Assembly (NCBI GenBank): GCA_958428235.1
Contig: CAUAFG010000004.1
Span: 66,644-130,643, forward strand
DNA from: Faeciplasma sp900553675
Lineage (GTDB): Bacteria; Bacillota; Clostridia; Oscillospirales; Ruminococcaceae
Reading direction: 5' to 3'
DNA: 64,000 nucleotides
The position numbers and the translations under genes are program-made. Of this stretch, positions 31,617 to 40,837 are shown piece by piece. Within the stretch, counting starts at the first letter, position 1. Each line of letters begins with the position of its first letter. The notes below the pieces were generated by a model. It ran no database searches. It was not told the origin of the DNA and saw nothing but the letters and a program-made list of their open reading frames with translations.

Positions 31617-31722
31617 ATTTTCCGTAAAAGATTAACTGTAAAGTCGTCACAAAACCGCTGTGCGATGGGTTTTGCAGCGATTCAACGACTATACATAGTC
31701 CAGACACTTTTTAACGGAAAAT
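31617..31722 (+). other. Extended hairpin RNA between the riboswitch and btuF
   Basis: ATTTTCCGT (31617-31625) pairs with ACGGAAAAT (31714-31722). Inside are GTCGT with ACGAC and CGCTG with CAGCG around the loop TGCGATGGGTTTTG. The nested stems suggest one long hairpin of about 106 bases. It is not part of the aptamer consensus. It may be an expression platform, a processing site or a separate small RNA. Confidence 0.5.
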
Positions 31723-31730
31723 AAGTATAA

Positions 31731-31769
31731 GATCGGCTTCGCGGAAAAATATTGCCGCGCGGTCTTTTT
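31731..31769 (+). terminator. First of two tandem terminators upstream of btuF
   Basis: GATCG…CGCGG pairs with CCGCG-CGGTC around an A-rich loop, followed by TTTTT. It lies between the riboswitch and the coding region, so it is a candidate regulated terminator. Confidence 0.65.
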
Positions 31770-31777
31770 CGTGCTGC

Positions 31778-31808
31778 AAAAACCGTCCTTAACTCAGGGG
31801 CGGTTTTT
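31778..31808 (+). terminator. Second tandem terminator upstream of btuF
   Basis: AAAAACCGTCC pairs with GGGCGGTTTTT, and TATTTTA follows. It ends 29 bases before the btuF start. Confidence 0.65.
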
Positions 31809-31837
31809 ATTTTATAGAAATGAAAGGAAAATCAAAA

Positions 31838-32773
31838 ATGAAACTCACAAAAATACTGTCATTGGCTTTAGCACTCATGCTGGCACTTGGCTGCCTGTGC
31901 GGCTGCGGTGCTGACCCTGCGTCAACTCCCGAAATCACACCCGCGCCCGATTCTGCGCCCGATACCGTGCCGGAGACTGACGAAACCGTCCCCGCAAAGG
32001 ACTATAAGCTCGTCTCCACCGCTGCCGACATCTCCGAGATACTCGACGGTCTTGGCTTTGGCGACGATATCGTGCTTGCCGACGTTTACTCCGCAGGAGT
32101 AGGCTCTGTGAACGCAGATGTCTGCACAATGGACTATCTCAACCCCGATGTCGAGGCGATCATAGCTCTTTCACCCGACTGCGTGTTCGTAAGCGGCTCC
32201 AGCACCGACGGCACCGTTGACCCCTATGCCGCTCTCACCGAAGCGGGAGTTAAGGTTGCTTACATCCCCACCGCCGCAAGCATTCAGGGAATTAAGGACA
32301 ATATCTCGGCGATAGCCGCCGAGGTTGAAGCAGCCGACAAGGCGTCCGAGCTGAACGCTTCTATAGATGAAGCGATCGAGGCAGCCAAAAAGCGCGCGGA
32401 GGGCAAGGAGCCTGTTTCCGTCTACTTTGAGATAGGCGCGGCTCCGTGGCTTTACACGTTCGGAAACGGCACCTTCCTCGACGAGATAATCACCGTCTGC
32501 GGCGGCAAGAACATCTATGCAGACCAGCAGGGCTGGATAAGCAACACCGAGGAGACGGTCATCTCCGCAAATCCCGACGTCATCATCACCAACGTTATGT
32601 ACGACGGCTATGATTACAACGAGATTCTTTCCCGCGCGGGCTGGGATGTTATCAACGCGGTTAAAAATTCGAGGATTGTCAGCGTCGACTCCAACGCAAC
32701 CTCACGCGGTTCGCAGAACATTGTAAAGGGAATAGAAGAAATTTCCAAAGCAATAGTCCCCGATGAAAAATAA
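31838..32773 (+). CDS. btuF: Cobalamin-type ABC transporter substrate-binding lipoprotein
   Basis: A 311-residue periplasmic-binding-type (class III, FecB/BtuF) lipoprotein. A signal with the lipobox LCGC precedes a Pro/Thr/Asp-rich linker (residues 24-48). The two lobes follow, with YLNPDVEAIIALSPDCVFVSG and a late TEETVISANPDVIITN segment. The start at 31838 is preceded by GAAAGGAA. The ATG at 31820 lies on that site. The B12 specificity is inferred from the riboswitch. Overlapping permease and ATPase genes follow. Confidence 0.9.
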   Translation: MKLTKILSLALALMLALGCLCGCGADPASTPEITPAPDSAPDTVPETDETVPAKDYKLVSTAADISEILDGLGFGDDIVLADVYSAGVGSVNADVCTMDYLNPDVEAIIALSPDCVFVSGSSTDGTVDPYAALTEAGVKVAYIPTAASIQGIKDNISAIAAEVEAADKASELNASIDEAIEAAKKRAEGKEPVSVYFEIGAAPWLYTFGNGTFLDEIITVCGGKNIYADQQGWISNTEETVISANPDVIITNVMYDGYDYNEILSRAGWDVINAVKNSRIVSVDSNATSRGSQNIVKGIEEISKAIVPDEK

Positions 32774-33806
32774 ATCGGATAAAAAAGCTCTCGCCGGAAT
32801 AGCTCTCCTTATTCCGGCAGCTTTTGTAATTGCGGCGATAGGAGCTTCAGCCGGAAGCGTCGCCATAAATCCCATAGATACCTTTAGGGTGGTGTTTGCA
32901 AGCCTGCTAAGGCTTCCCACGCCGGAGGGGATAACCGAAGTCACTGCCGCGATAATCATAAAGCTGCGGCTTCCAAGGGTTGCTCTTGCCTTTCTGACAG
33001 GAGCCGCCATGTCGGCGGGAGGGGCGGTCACGCAGTCGGTGCTTCACAACCCGCTTGCCTCGCCGTATACGCTGGGCGTGTCGTCGGGAGCGTCGGTGGG
33101 AGCGGCGATTGTAACCGTCTGCGGCGTAAGCCTTCCCTTTGCGGGCAGGTGGAGCTTGGCTGCTGCCGGAACTCTTTTCGGGGTGCTGACGGTAGTTGTC
33201 TGCATAACCCTGTGCCTGAGAATCGACAAAAACCTCGGCTCGAACACCATAGTGCTTTTGGGAATGGTGCTTTCGCTCTTCCTTTCGGCGGTGTTCACCT
33301 TTGTTTCGGGACTCGACCGAGAAAAAATGACCCTGCTTATAAGGTGGCAGCAGGGCTCGTTCGCCTCAAAGGGGTGGGACTCCGTTGGAGTTATGCTTGT
33401 CGTGACGGTTATAGGAATAGCCGCCGTAATGTTTTTCAGCCGCGAGCTGGACATACTTTCCTTCGGGGACGAATCAGCAATGTCCGTCGGGGTGAACGCC
33501 GCTAAAGTAAAGTGGCTTTTGCTTGCCATTACTGCGGTTCTCACCGGAACTGCGGTGTCCTTTGCGGGGGTGATAGGGTTTATCGACCTGATAGCGCCCC
33601 ACGTTGCAAGAAGGCTGTTTTCACCGCGGCACAAATACCTTATCCCGCTGACAGCCCTTATCGGCGGAAGCTTTATGGTGATAGCCGACCTTGCGGCAAG
33701 AATGCTTATCCCAAGCACCGAGCTTCCCGTAGGCGCGGTTACGGCTTTCATCGGCGCGCCCTTCTTCGCGCTTGTGTATTTTTCGAGGAGGCGGCAGAGT
33801 GCTTGA
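32763..33806 (+). CDS. btuC: FecCD/BtuC-family ABC transporter permease
   Basis: A 347-residue inner-membrane permease with about ten membrane segments. Family landmarks are LPRVALAFLTGAAMSAGGAV, NPLASPYTLGVSSGASVGAA, LGMVLSLFLSAV and GVIGFIDLIAPHVARRLF, the last being the ATPase-coupling region. It overlaps btuF by 11 bases and btuD by 8, so it is part of one translationally coupled operon under the cobalamin riboswitch. Confidence 0.93.
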   Translation: MKNKSDKKALAGIALLIPAAFVIAAIGASAGSVAINPIDTFRVVFASLLRLPTPEGITEVTAAIIIKLRLPRVALAFLTGAAMSAGGAVTQSVLHNPLASPYTLGVSSGASVGAAIVTVCGVSLPFAGRWSLAAAGTLFGVLTVVVCITLCLRIDKNLGSNTIVLLGMVLSLFLSAVFTFVSGLDREKMTLLIRWQQGSFASKGWDSVGVMLVVTVIGIAAVMFFSRELDILSFGDESAMSVGVNAAKVKWLLLAITAVLTGTAVSFAGVIGFIDLIAPHVARRLFSPRHKYLIPLTALIGGSFMVIADLAARMLIPSTELPVGAVTAFIGAPFFALVYFSRRRQSA

Positions 33807-34560
33807 AATAACAAATCTTTCCTGCGGCTACGGCAGCGGGGATATAGTAAAAAACTTCGGCATGACCGTGCATGAGGGCGAAAAGCTCTGCATTTCAGGA
33901 CCCAACGGCTGCGGAAAAACAACCCTCCTGCGCGCGATATCGGGTATGCTTGCGTATAACGGCAGCGCAAAAATCAACGGGCAGGAGATATCCTCAATGT
34001 CAAGGCGAGAGCTTTCAGGCAAGGTTGCGCTGTTTTCGCAGATATCCTCGGTGTATTTCGGATACACCGTTTACGACACCGTTGCAATGGGCAGATACTT
34101 AAAGCAGAAGGGAGCGTTCTCCGAGAGCAGAAAAGACTCGCAAGCCACGCTTTCCTGCCTTGAACGGCTGGGTCTTTTAAGCATTAAAGACAAGCCCATA
34201 ACCGAGCTTTCGGGCGGGCAGCTGCAGCGTACAATGCTTGCCCGAACCTTTAATCAGGAGCCGCAGATAATCCTTTTGGACGAGCCCACCAACCACCTCG
34301 ACATCTCCGCGCAGATATCCCTTATCAAACTGATAAAGGAGTGGGCGGCGGAGGACAATCGCAGGAGCGTTGTTGGGGTAATCCACGAAATATCACTGAT
34401 ACCAATGCTTTTTGAAAGGACTGTCCTCATGAGCAACGGCGAAAAGCTTGCCGACGGCGGCACGGCAAAGGTTTTGAAAAGCAGCGAGCTTGCCACGGCT
34501 TACGGCGCGGATGTAGCCGGCTTTATGCAGGATTGCTATAAATTCTGGAAACAAAAATAA
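33799..34560 (+). CDS. btuD: ABC transporter ATPase of the cobalamin/siderophore type
   Basis: A 253-residue ATPase. Walker A is GPNGCGKTTL, the signature is LSGGQLQR and Walker B is IILLDEPTNHLD. A switch His lies in VIHEIS. The GTG at 33799 is chosen from GGAGG and lets it overlap the permease gene by 8 bases. The ATG at 33772 would overlap more and lacks a site. It powers import through BtuC. A strong terminator follows. Confidence 0.92.
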   Translation: MLEITNLSCGYGSGDIVKNFGMTVHEGEKLCISGPNGCGKTTLLRAISGMLAYNGSAKINGQEISSMSRRELSGKVALFSQISSVYFGYTVYDTVAMGRYLKQKGAFSESRKDSQATLSCLERLGLLSIKDKPITELSGGQLQRTMLARTFNQEPQIILLDEPTNHLDISAQISLIKLIKEWAAEDNRRSVVGVIHEISLIPMLFERTVLMSNGEKLADGGTAKVLKSSELATAYGADVAGFMQDCYKFWKQK

Positions 34561-34600
34561 CAGCAGACCCCCGATTTTCGGAGCCTGCTGTTTTGCGCTA
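34559..34600. terminator. Bidirectional terminator between btuD and the lipoprotein gene
   Basis: AACAGCAG pairs with CTGCTGTT, with an inner CCCG/CGG pairing. Both flanks give U-runs in the sense of transcription. Confidence 0.8.
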
Positions 34601-34621
34601 TTCGGGATTCTGTGCGGATTT

Positions 34622-35760
34622 TCAGTCGTCTATGGGAATGTCGCCGTTATCTACAGGGATATCGTCAGCACTGTTATCTACGGGGATATAGTCGCTGCCG
34701 TCATAGCCGCCTTCTGCTACAGGGATATCCACTGCGTCAATTACAACACCTTCGGGGAGCGGGTCGGGCTTGTCCTTGGTGTCAAGAATTTCAACGCGAT
34801 AAAGTGCCTGATTCGAGCCTTCGAGATCCCAGACATAATAGGCAATAACCACCTTCTGCCCGATCTTCAAATCGCTCGGCTTAAGCGCTTTGCCCTCCTT
34901 TGAGATTACGGTGGAGTCGAAAACTCTGAGATGGAGCGAATCGGCATCAATGCTTGTGCCGTCCTTGTTTGTAATATCTATGTAGGCTTTGCCGTCGAAT
35001 TCTTCATAATCAGCGACATAGCAGAAGTAGAAGACTACGCCTTTGTTCTTTTCAAGATACTCCGCAAGCTTGCCCTCGTACCACTCTTTAAACTCTGCCG
35101 GGCTGAGCTTGGCTATTTCCTTTTCCGAAAGAGTGCGGCTGCTTGCAGATGTCGGGGCGACCCTTGCGCCCGAACGCGAGCAAAGAGGTATGGGCTCTGC
35201 GCCGATTTCAGCTTCCACGGGGGTATCAACGTCCATATCATTGCCGGTCATGACAAAATCCATGTCTTCGGGCAGGTAGGAGATTTTTTCGTTGTTCATA
35301 ATTCTGACGGTGTAGGCAATAACGTCGTTGACTTTATTTCCGGCGTCGCTTGGGCTGTAGTCGTGATAGACGAGTACTACCATCAAGCCGACATAGAGTT
35401 TTGACGGCTTCTTGTAAGAGTAATGATATTTTACAATCGGCGTTGAATCGTAAACAGGAAATCTGTAGGCGCCGCTTTTGATGTTGTCGCCATAGTTTTC
35501 GACCGTTACCATAAGGCGGTCGTCCTCCGATTCTATCGAGGTGACGTAGCCGAAGAAGTACCAAAGTCCTTGGCAGCTTCGTTAAAGTCGGCTGAGTGAA
35601 GCCTGTGCCACTCCTCCTCGACCTTGCCGCCTTTATAGTGAGCGTCGATGCCAAGGTCATATATCGAGTCTTTTTCACTGAGCGAGGTTATGCTGACATC
35701 ATACGCGGAGCAGGAGGTGAGTATTACGGCTATCAGCAGGATGGATAGTAGTTTTTTCAT
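34622..35760 (-). CDS. Lipoprotein of unknown function, apparent one-base frameshift
   Basis: The N-terminal piece starts at 35760 (MKKLLSILLIAVILTSCSAY, lipobox TSC) after AAAGGAG and stops at 35533. The downstream frame contains WYFFGYVTSIESEDDRLMVT directly after the break and runs to 34622. Adding one base in the AAA run at 35563-35565 joins them into one protein of about 379 residues. It has beta-rich repeats of charged strands and an acidic C-terminal tail with IPVD repeats. No catalytic motif or named family is recognised. A promoter lies at 35819-35847. The break may be real or a sequencing error. Confidence 0.65.
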
Positions 35761-35818
35761 GTGCGGCTCCTTTCGTTTTTCAAAGACCGGATTGCCTGTA
35801 AACCTGATGTACACCTTT

Positions 35819-35847
35819 AGTTTAACATAAAGTAGAATGGCTGTCAA
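35819..35847 (-). promoter_or_regulatory. Promoter of the lipoprotein gene
   Basis: On the minus strand TTGACA (35847-35842) and TAAACT (35824-35819) have a 17-bp spacer. Confidence 0.65.
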
Positions 35848-35904
35848 GTAATAATATACAAGCTTTGAAAAAATAAGTTATACGCAAAACTATAAGCTCA
35901 CCAC

Positions 35905-35933
35905 TTGCATAATGCGCTGATATGTGGTACAAT
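35905..35933 (+). promoter_or_regulatory. Promoter of the yfmF-yfmH pair
   Basis: TTGCAT at 35905-35910 and TACAAT at 35928-35933 with a 17-bp spacer. Confidence 0.65.
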
Positions 35934-35971
35934 AAATAGATATTGAACAAAACGAAAGGACGGCTGAGCTA

Positions 35972-37243
35972 TTGCAACCCGAATATCAATATAAAGAGCT
36001 TTCCAAGGGCGTGTCCCTGCTGACAATACACGACGGCAAGTTCAAATCAAACGCAATAACAGTCAGATTTCTGACAGGATTCAACCGCCGCGACGCTGCG
36101 GCTTTAGCACTTATCCCCGCGGTGATATCCTCCTGCTGCGAAAAATATCCCACCGGCAAGGAGTTTTCCCAAAGACTCAGCGCGCTTTACGGCACCTCGG
36201 TGTCGGGCTCGTCCGACCAGAAGGGCGATATATACGAGATAGCCTTTTCGGTGGATTATCTCGACGACAGCTTTGCCCTCAACGGCGAGGATATATCTGC
36301 GCAGGCTTGCGGACTTCTCAACGACTGTATCTTCAGCCCCGCGATTGAGAACGGCGGCTTTGCCAAAACCGAGTTTGAAATGCGCAGAAACGACCTTTTA
36401 GACGCGATAGACGGCGAAATCAATGACAAGATATCCTATGCCCTTAACCTCGCGTATGAAACGGTGTATCACGGAGAGCCGAGCGCGGAGAAGTACTACG
36501 GCACGCGGGAGAATGTCGAAAAAATAACCCCGCGTGAAGCGTATGAGGTCTACAAAAGGCTTTTGGAGACTGCCAAGGTTGAAATATCCTTCTGCGGCTG
36601 CGGTGACTATAAAAGGCTTGCGCCCTTTTTTGAACGGTTTGCAGACGGTAAAATCAGGGAAAGCCCTGCATATATAAGCTACAGCAGGTGTAAGCAGACG
36701 CCCGCGCAGGTGGAAAAGCTGATGAACGTAGCGCAGGCGAACCTTGTGCTGGCGTTCAAGCCGCAAATTCACGATATTTACACCGCTCAGGTTATGAGCA
36801 TGATATACGGCGGCGCGCCATTTTCAAAGCTGTTTGCAAACGTCCGCGAGAAGCTGAGCCTTTGCTACTTCTGCTCGGCGATGTACTCCGAGCCAAAGGG
36901 GACGATGTTCGTTGTAAGCGCGGTCGAAGAAAAAAACATCGCTCTTGCCGAAAAAGAGATTGTCAACCAGCTTTCGCTTGTGGCTGACGGCGATTTTTCG
37001 GACGACGATATCGCCAGCGCAAAGCTTGCCCTCACCTCGCGGATGAAAGCGGTAGGGGACAGGGTGTTCTCGTTGGACGGCTGGTACAACCTCTGCTTAA
37101 AGCGCGGAGAGATAATTTCCCCGCAGGAATACTCACGCAGGCTGAACAATGTCAAGCATGAGGATATCGCAGCTTTAGCCCGCGATATGAAGCTTGATAC
37201 CGTGTTCGTCCTGAAAAACGGAGGTGAGCCTTGTGAAATATGA
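35972..37243 (+). CDS. yfmF: M16-family peptidase-like protein YfmF
   Basis: A 423-residue M16 (pitrilysin-like) protein lacking the HxxEH zinc motif of active members, as in YfmF. Regions YPTGKEFSQRLSALYGTSVS, EFEMRRNDLLDAIDGEINDK and GGAPFSKLFANVREKLSLCY fit the family. The start is TTG at 35972 after AAAGGA. It overlaps the active partner YfmH by 11 bases. In B. subtilis this locus is linked to EF-P 5-aminopentanol modification; the biochemical role is not clear. Together they probably form a two-subunit peptidase. Confidence 0.9.
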   Translation: MQPEYQYKELSKGVSLLTIHDGKFKSNAITVRFLTGFNRRDAAALALIPAVISSCCEKYPTGKEFSQRLSALYGTSVSGSSDQKGDIYEIAFSVDYLDDSFALNGEDISAQACGLLNDCIFSPAIENGGFAKTEFEMRRNDLLDAIDGEINDKISYALNLAYETVYHGEPSAEKYYGTRENVEKITPREAYEVYKRLLETAKVEISFCGCGDYKRLAPFFERFADGKIRESPAYISYSRCKQTPAQVEKLMNVAQANLVLAFKPQIHDIYTAQVMSMIYGGAPFSKLFANVREKLSLCYFCSAMYSEPKGTMFVVSAVEEKNIALAEKEIVNQLSLVADGDFSDDDIASAKLALTSRMKAVGDRVFSLDGWYNLCLKRGEIISPQEYSRRLNNVKHEDIAALARDMKLDTVFVLKNGGEPCEI

Positions 37244-38513
37244 ACCGAAGCTTGTTAAAAACGAGCTTACCGGCGCGGAGTACTATTATGTAAAGCACCC
37301 CTCAGGGCTTTCGATATATGTCATGGAGATGGAAGGCTTTTCCACCGCCCACGCCCTTTTCGGCACCAAGTACGGCTCGGTGAACACCACCTTTAAGACA
37401 AAGAACGAGGACGATTTTGTAACCGTCCCCGAGGGCATAGCCCACTTTTTAGAGCATAAGCTGTTTGAAAACGAGGACAGCGACGTTTTCGAGCTCTACG
37501 CCAAAACAGGCGCAAGCGGAAACGCCTATACCTCCTTCGGAAAAACTGTATATCTGTTCAGCTGCACCGACAATTTCAAGGAATCGCTTTCGATACTGCT
37601 CGACTTTGTGCAGAAGCCCTATTTCACCGAGGAGACGGTCGCCAAGGAGCAGGGGATAATCGGTCAGGAAATCAGAATGTGCGAGGACAACCCCTACCGC
37701 GCGGGATATTTCAATCTTCTGCGCGCGCTTTACTCGAAACATCCGATTCGTATAGAGGTTGCGGGGACGGTTGAATCAATCGCGCAGATCAACTCAGACC
37801 TGCTCTATCGCTGCTACAACACTTTCTACAACCTGAATAATATGGTTCTCTGCGTTGCGGGAAACTGTAAGGCAGAGGAGGTCTTTGAGGTCGCGGACAG
37901 GCTGCTGAAGCCCTGCGAGGATGTCGGGCTGCAATCGGTCTTCCCCGAAGAGCCGGAGGGTATTGCCAAGCGTGAGACTGTGACAAAAATGGAAGTGGGA
38001 ATCCCGCTGTTCAATATCGGCTTTAAGGCAAAACCCTGCACAGGGGTGGAGCTTTTAAGAAAAGAATACGCCTCGGCGTTTCTGATGGACATGGTCTTCG
38101 GTCCGACGTCGCGGTTCTACGCCGAAAACATGGAATCGGGGCTGATAAATTCAAGCTTCGAGTCGGAGACTTTAGACGGCGACGGCTACTTCTGCAATAT
38201 CTTAAGCGGCGAATCGCGTGAGCCGGCAAAGCTGCGCTCGGCAGTTGTCGCAGAGATAGAAAGGGTTCGGCGCGAGGGTCTTTCAAAGCAGGACTTTGAG
38301 GATCTGAAAAAGGCGAAATACGCCTCGGCAATAAGGCTGTTTACAAGCGTTCAGAGCTGCGCCTCGCTTATGCTGAACGCCCACATGACCGACACCAAGC
38401 CGTTTGACGCGGTGGAGGAGCTTAAAGCCATGACATTTGAGGACGTTATGGGATATCTGAACGAGATTTTTGACACCGAAAACCTCGCGATATCGGTAAT
38501 AGAACCTCTTTGA
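37233..38513 (+). CDS. yfmH: M16-family zinc peptidase YfmH
   Basis: A 426-residue M16 peptidase with the inverted zinc motif HFLEH in PEGIAHFLEHKLFE and the distal Glu in the EQGIIGQEIRMCEDNP helix. A second, inactive M16 domain forms the C-terminal half. The GTG at 37233 is chosen from GGAGG 8 bases upstream. It is the catalytic partner of YfmF upstream, with which it overlaps. lgt follows after 20 bases. Confidence 0.92.
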   Translation: MKYEPKLVKNELTGAEYYYVKHPSGLSIYVMEMEGFSTAHALFGTKYGSVNTTFKTKNEDDFVTVPEGIAHFLEHKLFENEDSDVFELYAKTGASGNAYTSFGKTVYLFSCTDNFKESLSILLDFVQKPYFTEETVAKEQGIIGQEIRMCEDNPYRAGYFNLLRALYSKHPIRIEVAGTVESIAQINSDLLYRCYNTFYNLNNMVLCVAGNCKAEEVFEVADRLLKPCEDVGLQSVFPEEPEGIAKRETVTKMEVGIPLFNIGFKAKPCTGVELLRKEYASAFLMDMVFGPTSRFYAENMESGLINSSFESETLDGDGYFCNILSGESREPAKLRSAVVAEIERVRREGLSKQDFEDLKKAKYASAIRLFTSVQSCASLMLNAHMTDTKPFDAVEELKAMTFEDVMGYLNEIFDTENLAISVIEPL

Positions 38514-38533
38514 GATAAAAAGGAGATACAAAA

Positions 38534-39736
38534 ATGTTACTTGCAATGACACAGGATTTTGTCCGCGGAATTATCGACGGCGAAGGCGGAAGAATTTATT
38601 TCCCGAACAGCGGTTTGTTTAAGGACGGCATCAAAATCGACAACGTTATGTTCACCATCCCCGGAATCAACCTTGAAATCTACTGGTACGGCTTTTTGAT
38701 CGCGCTGGGCATGGTTTTGGCGATGATTTATGCCTACAAGAATATGCGTAAATTCGGCTTGGAGCCGGACAGGGTTACCGACACCATTCTTGCCGGATTT
38801 ATCGGCGGAATCATCGGCGCGCGCGCATACTACGTTATTTTCAGCCTTGACAGATACCTCACCGACGAGGGCACCTTCGACCTTAAAGCGGCTTTAGCCG
38901 TTCGCGACGGCGGACTTGCTATATACGGCGGAGTTATAGGCGCGCTTTTGTTCGGAGTTATCATGGCGAAGATACGCAAGGTCAAGCTTCCGCCGATGCT
39001 CGACCTTGTGGGAATGGGCTTTTTAATCGGTCAGTGTCTGGGCAGATGGGGCAACTTCTTCAATCAGGAGGCTTTCGGAGCAAAAACCACCCTGCCATGG
39101 GGTATGACCTCGCAGAAGATAATCAACGACCTTTATGCCTTCTACTACCCCGAAAACGTCTCGATAGTAACCAACCGAGCCACCGAGATGATCGCTCACC
39201 CCTGCTTCTTGTATGAGTCGCTCTGGTGTCTTGTGGGATTCCTGGCTCTGCACTTCTACAAAAAGCACCGCAAGTTCGACGGCGAGCTGTTCTTGCTCTA
39301 CATCGGCTGGTACGGTTTAGGAAGATTCTGGATAGAAGGTCTGCGCACAGACAGCCTTTATCTCATCTACACCGACGCCTTAAAGCTTAAAGTCAGCCAG
39401 ATAGTTGCGGGAGCCTGCGTAATATTCGCGCTGGTGCTTCTCATATATATGTATGTCACCATTCGCAAAAAGGGCTACACCTTCTACCGCGACACCGACG
39501 AATCCAAGGTGCTTCTGCGAATCTACGACGAAAAGCTGCTTGCTTCAAAGAGAAAGAGCGGCAAGCACGCCGACGACAAGCTTGACGTGCATATTTTGGC
39601 TCCCGAATCTGAGGAAGATGCGGGGGAGACCCTCGAAAAAACAGGGAATGCTTCCACGGAATTACTTTCCACGGAAGACACTTCCACCGAAGAATCATCC
39701 TCCGAAAAGTCTGACGGACAGGGCGAAAACGCCTGA
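38534..39736 (+). CDS. lgt: Prolipoprotein diacylglyceryl transferase with acidic tail
   Basis: A 400-residue membrane enzyme that attaches diacylglycerol to the lipobox Cys of prelipoproteins. The Lgt signature GRWGNFFNQEAFG is present, with IYWYGFLIALGMV, IIGARAYYVIF and GLGRFWIEGLRTDSL. Seven membrane segments are expected. After the last membrane segment a cytoplasmic tail of about 95 residues is added, ending in Ser/Thr/Glu repeats (LLSTEDTSTEESSSEKS). That tail is longer than in B. subtilis Lgt and is likely disordered. Confidence 0.95.
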   Translation: MLLAMTQDFVRGIIDGEGGRIYFPNSGLFKDGIKIDNVMFTIPGINLEIYWYGFLIALGMVLAMIYAYKNMRKFGLEPDRVTDTILAGFIGGIIGARAYYVIFSLDRYLTDEGTFDLKAALAVRDGGLAIYGGVIGALLFGVIMAKIRKVKLPPMLDLVGMGFLIGQCLGRWGNFFNQEAFGAKTTLPWGMTSQKIINDLYAFYYPENVSIVTNRATEMIAHPCFLYESLWCLVGFLALHFYKKHRKFDGELFLLYIGWYGLGRFWIEGLRTDSLYLIYTDALKLKVSQIVAGACVIFALVLLIYMYVTIRKKGYTFYRDTDESKVLLRIYDEKLLASKRKSGKHADDKLDVHILAPESEEDAGETLEKTGNASTELLSTEDTSTEESSSEKSDGQGENA

Positions 39737-39776
39737 GAACATCGGCGCGCAAAATCATGAAAGGGAATGAAAGAAA

Positions 39777-40631
39777 ATGGCAAATATAATTGACGGTAAA
39801 GCTATAGCCGCCCAAATTAGGGAGACTATAAAAAAGGAGGCTGCGCGGTTCTCCACGGTTTCGGGGATAATCCCCGGGCTGGCTGTAATCCTTGTGGGGG
39901 ACGATCCGGCTTCAAAAATATACGTAAGGAACAAGAAAAAGGCATGCGAGGAGTGCGGCTTCAAGTCGTTTGAATACGTTCTTCCGGAGGGGACTCCCGA
40001 AGTCGTTCTGATTGAGCTTATAGAAAAGCTGAACAAGGACCCCGAGGTTCACGGAATCCTCTGCCAGCTCCCACTGCCCAAGCACATCGACGAAAAGGCG
40101 GTTATAGAGGCGATATCCCCCAAAAAGGATGTCGATGCATTCCATCCCGCAAACGTGGGCAGGATAATGACCGGCGAATACAGCTTTTTGCCCTGCACAC
40201 CGGCGGGAGTTATGGAGCTTATAAAGTCAACCGGCGTAGAGGTTGCAGGAAAGAAATGCGTTGTTGTGGGAAGAAGCAACATAGTCGGCAAGCCGATGGC
40301 AATGCTTCTGCTCCATGCAAACGGCACTGTTACCATCTGCCACTCGAAGACTGCTGACCTCAGAAAGGAATGTTCAGAGGCGGACATACTTGTAGTCGCC
40401 ACCGGCAAGGCAAAGATGATAACCGCCGACATGGTAAAAGAGGGCGCGGTTGTAATCGACGTCGGCATGGACAGGGACGAAAACGGCAAGCTCTGTGGAG
40501 ACGTGGACTTTGATGAGGTCTCGCAGAAGGCGGGATACATCACGCCTGTTCCCGGGGGAGTGGGACCGATGACTATTGCTATGCTGATGCGCAACACATA
40601 TACTGCGGCGAAGTTGACGGTTATTAAATGA
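39777..40631 (+). CDS. folD: Methylenetetrahydrofolate dehydrogenase / cyclohydrolase
   Basis: A 284-residue bifunctional enzyme of one-carbon metabolism. Conserved segments are SKIYVRNKKKACEECGF with the catalytic Tyr-Lys region, QLPLPKHIDEKAVIEAISP, the NADP-binding VVGRSNIVGKPMAMLL, and PGGVGPMTIAMLMRNT near the end. It starts 40 bases after lgt. Its stop codon is immediately followed by the second copy of the structured element. Confidence 0.96.
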   Translation: MANIIDGKAIAAQIRETIKKEAARFSTVSGIIPGLAVILVGDDPASKIYVRNKKKACEECGFKSFEYVLPEGTPEVVLIELIEKLNKDPEVHGILCQLPLPKHIDEKAVIEAISPKKDVDAFHPANVGRIMTGEYSFLPCTPAGVMELIKSTGVEVAGKKCVVVGRSNIVGKPMAMLLLHANGTVTICHSKTADLRKECSEADILVVATGKAKMITADMVKEGAVVIDVGMDRDENGKLCGDVDFDEVSQKAGYITPVPGGVGPMTIAMLMRNTYTAAKLTVIK

Positions 40632-40632
40632 A

Positions 40633-40829
40633 GCAGACGTCACTCACTTTGATATAGTCGCACCATTGTCTGCCGTCTGCCGCGTTTACTACGTCTTTGG
40701 ACTTAATGTTGCGGTGTGGGAAAGCAATCTGCTCCGTCTTATACTATCGCTTAGATTTTTAGGACGTAAACGCCCAACTTTTGTTTAGTCTCTTTTATAG
40801 TTTGAGCAGAGCTATATTGTAAAGGCGGG
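40633..40829 (+). other. Structured intergenic element, copy 2 (homologous to 16278-16470)
   Basis: Hairpin 1 is GCAGACG (40633-40639) with CGTCTGC (40674-40680). Hairpin 2 is GCGTTTAC (40682-40689) with GTAAACGC (40766-40773), enclosing 76 bases, against 75 in copy 1. CGTCTTTG, ATCTGC, GGAC, ACTTTTG and TTTTATAGTTTG recur at equivalent places. Two paired positions differ between copies with pairing kept. Confidence 0.6.
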
Positions 40830-40837
40830 TTAGTTGT

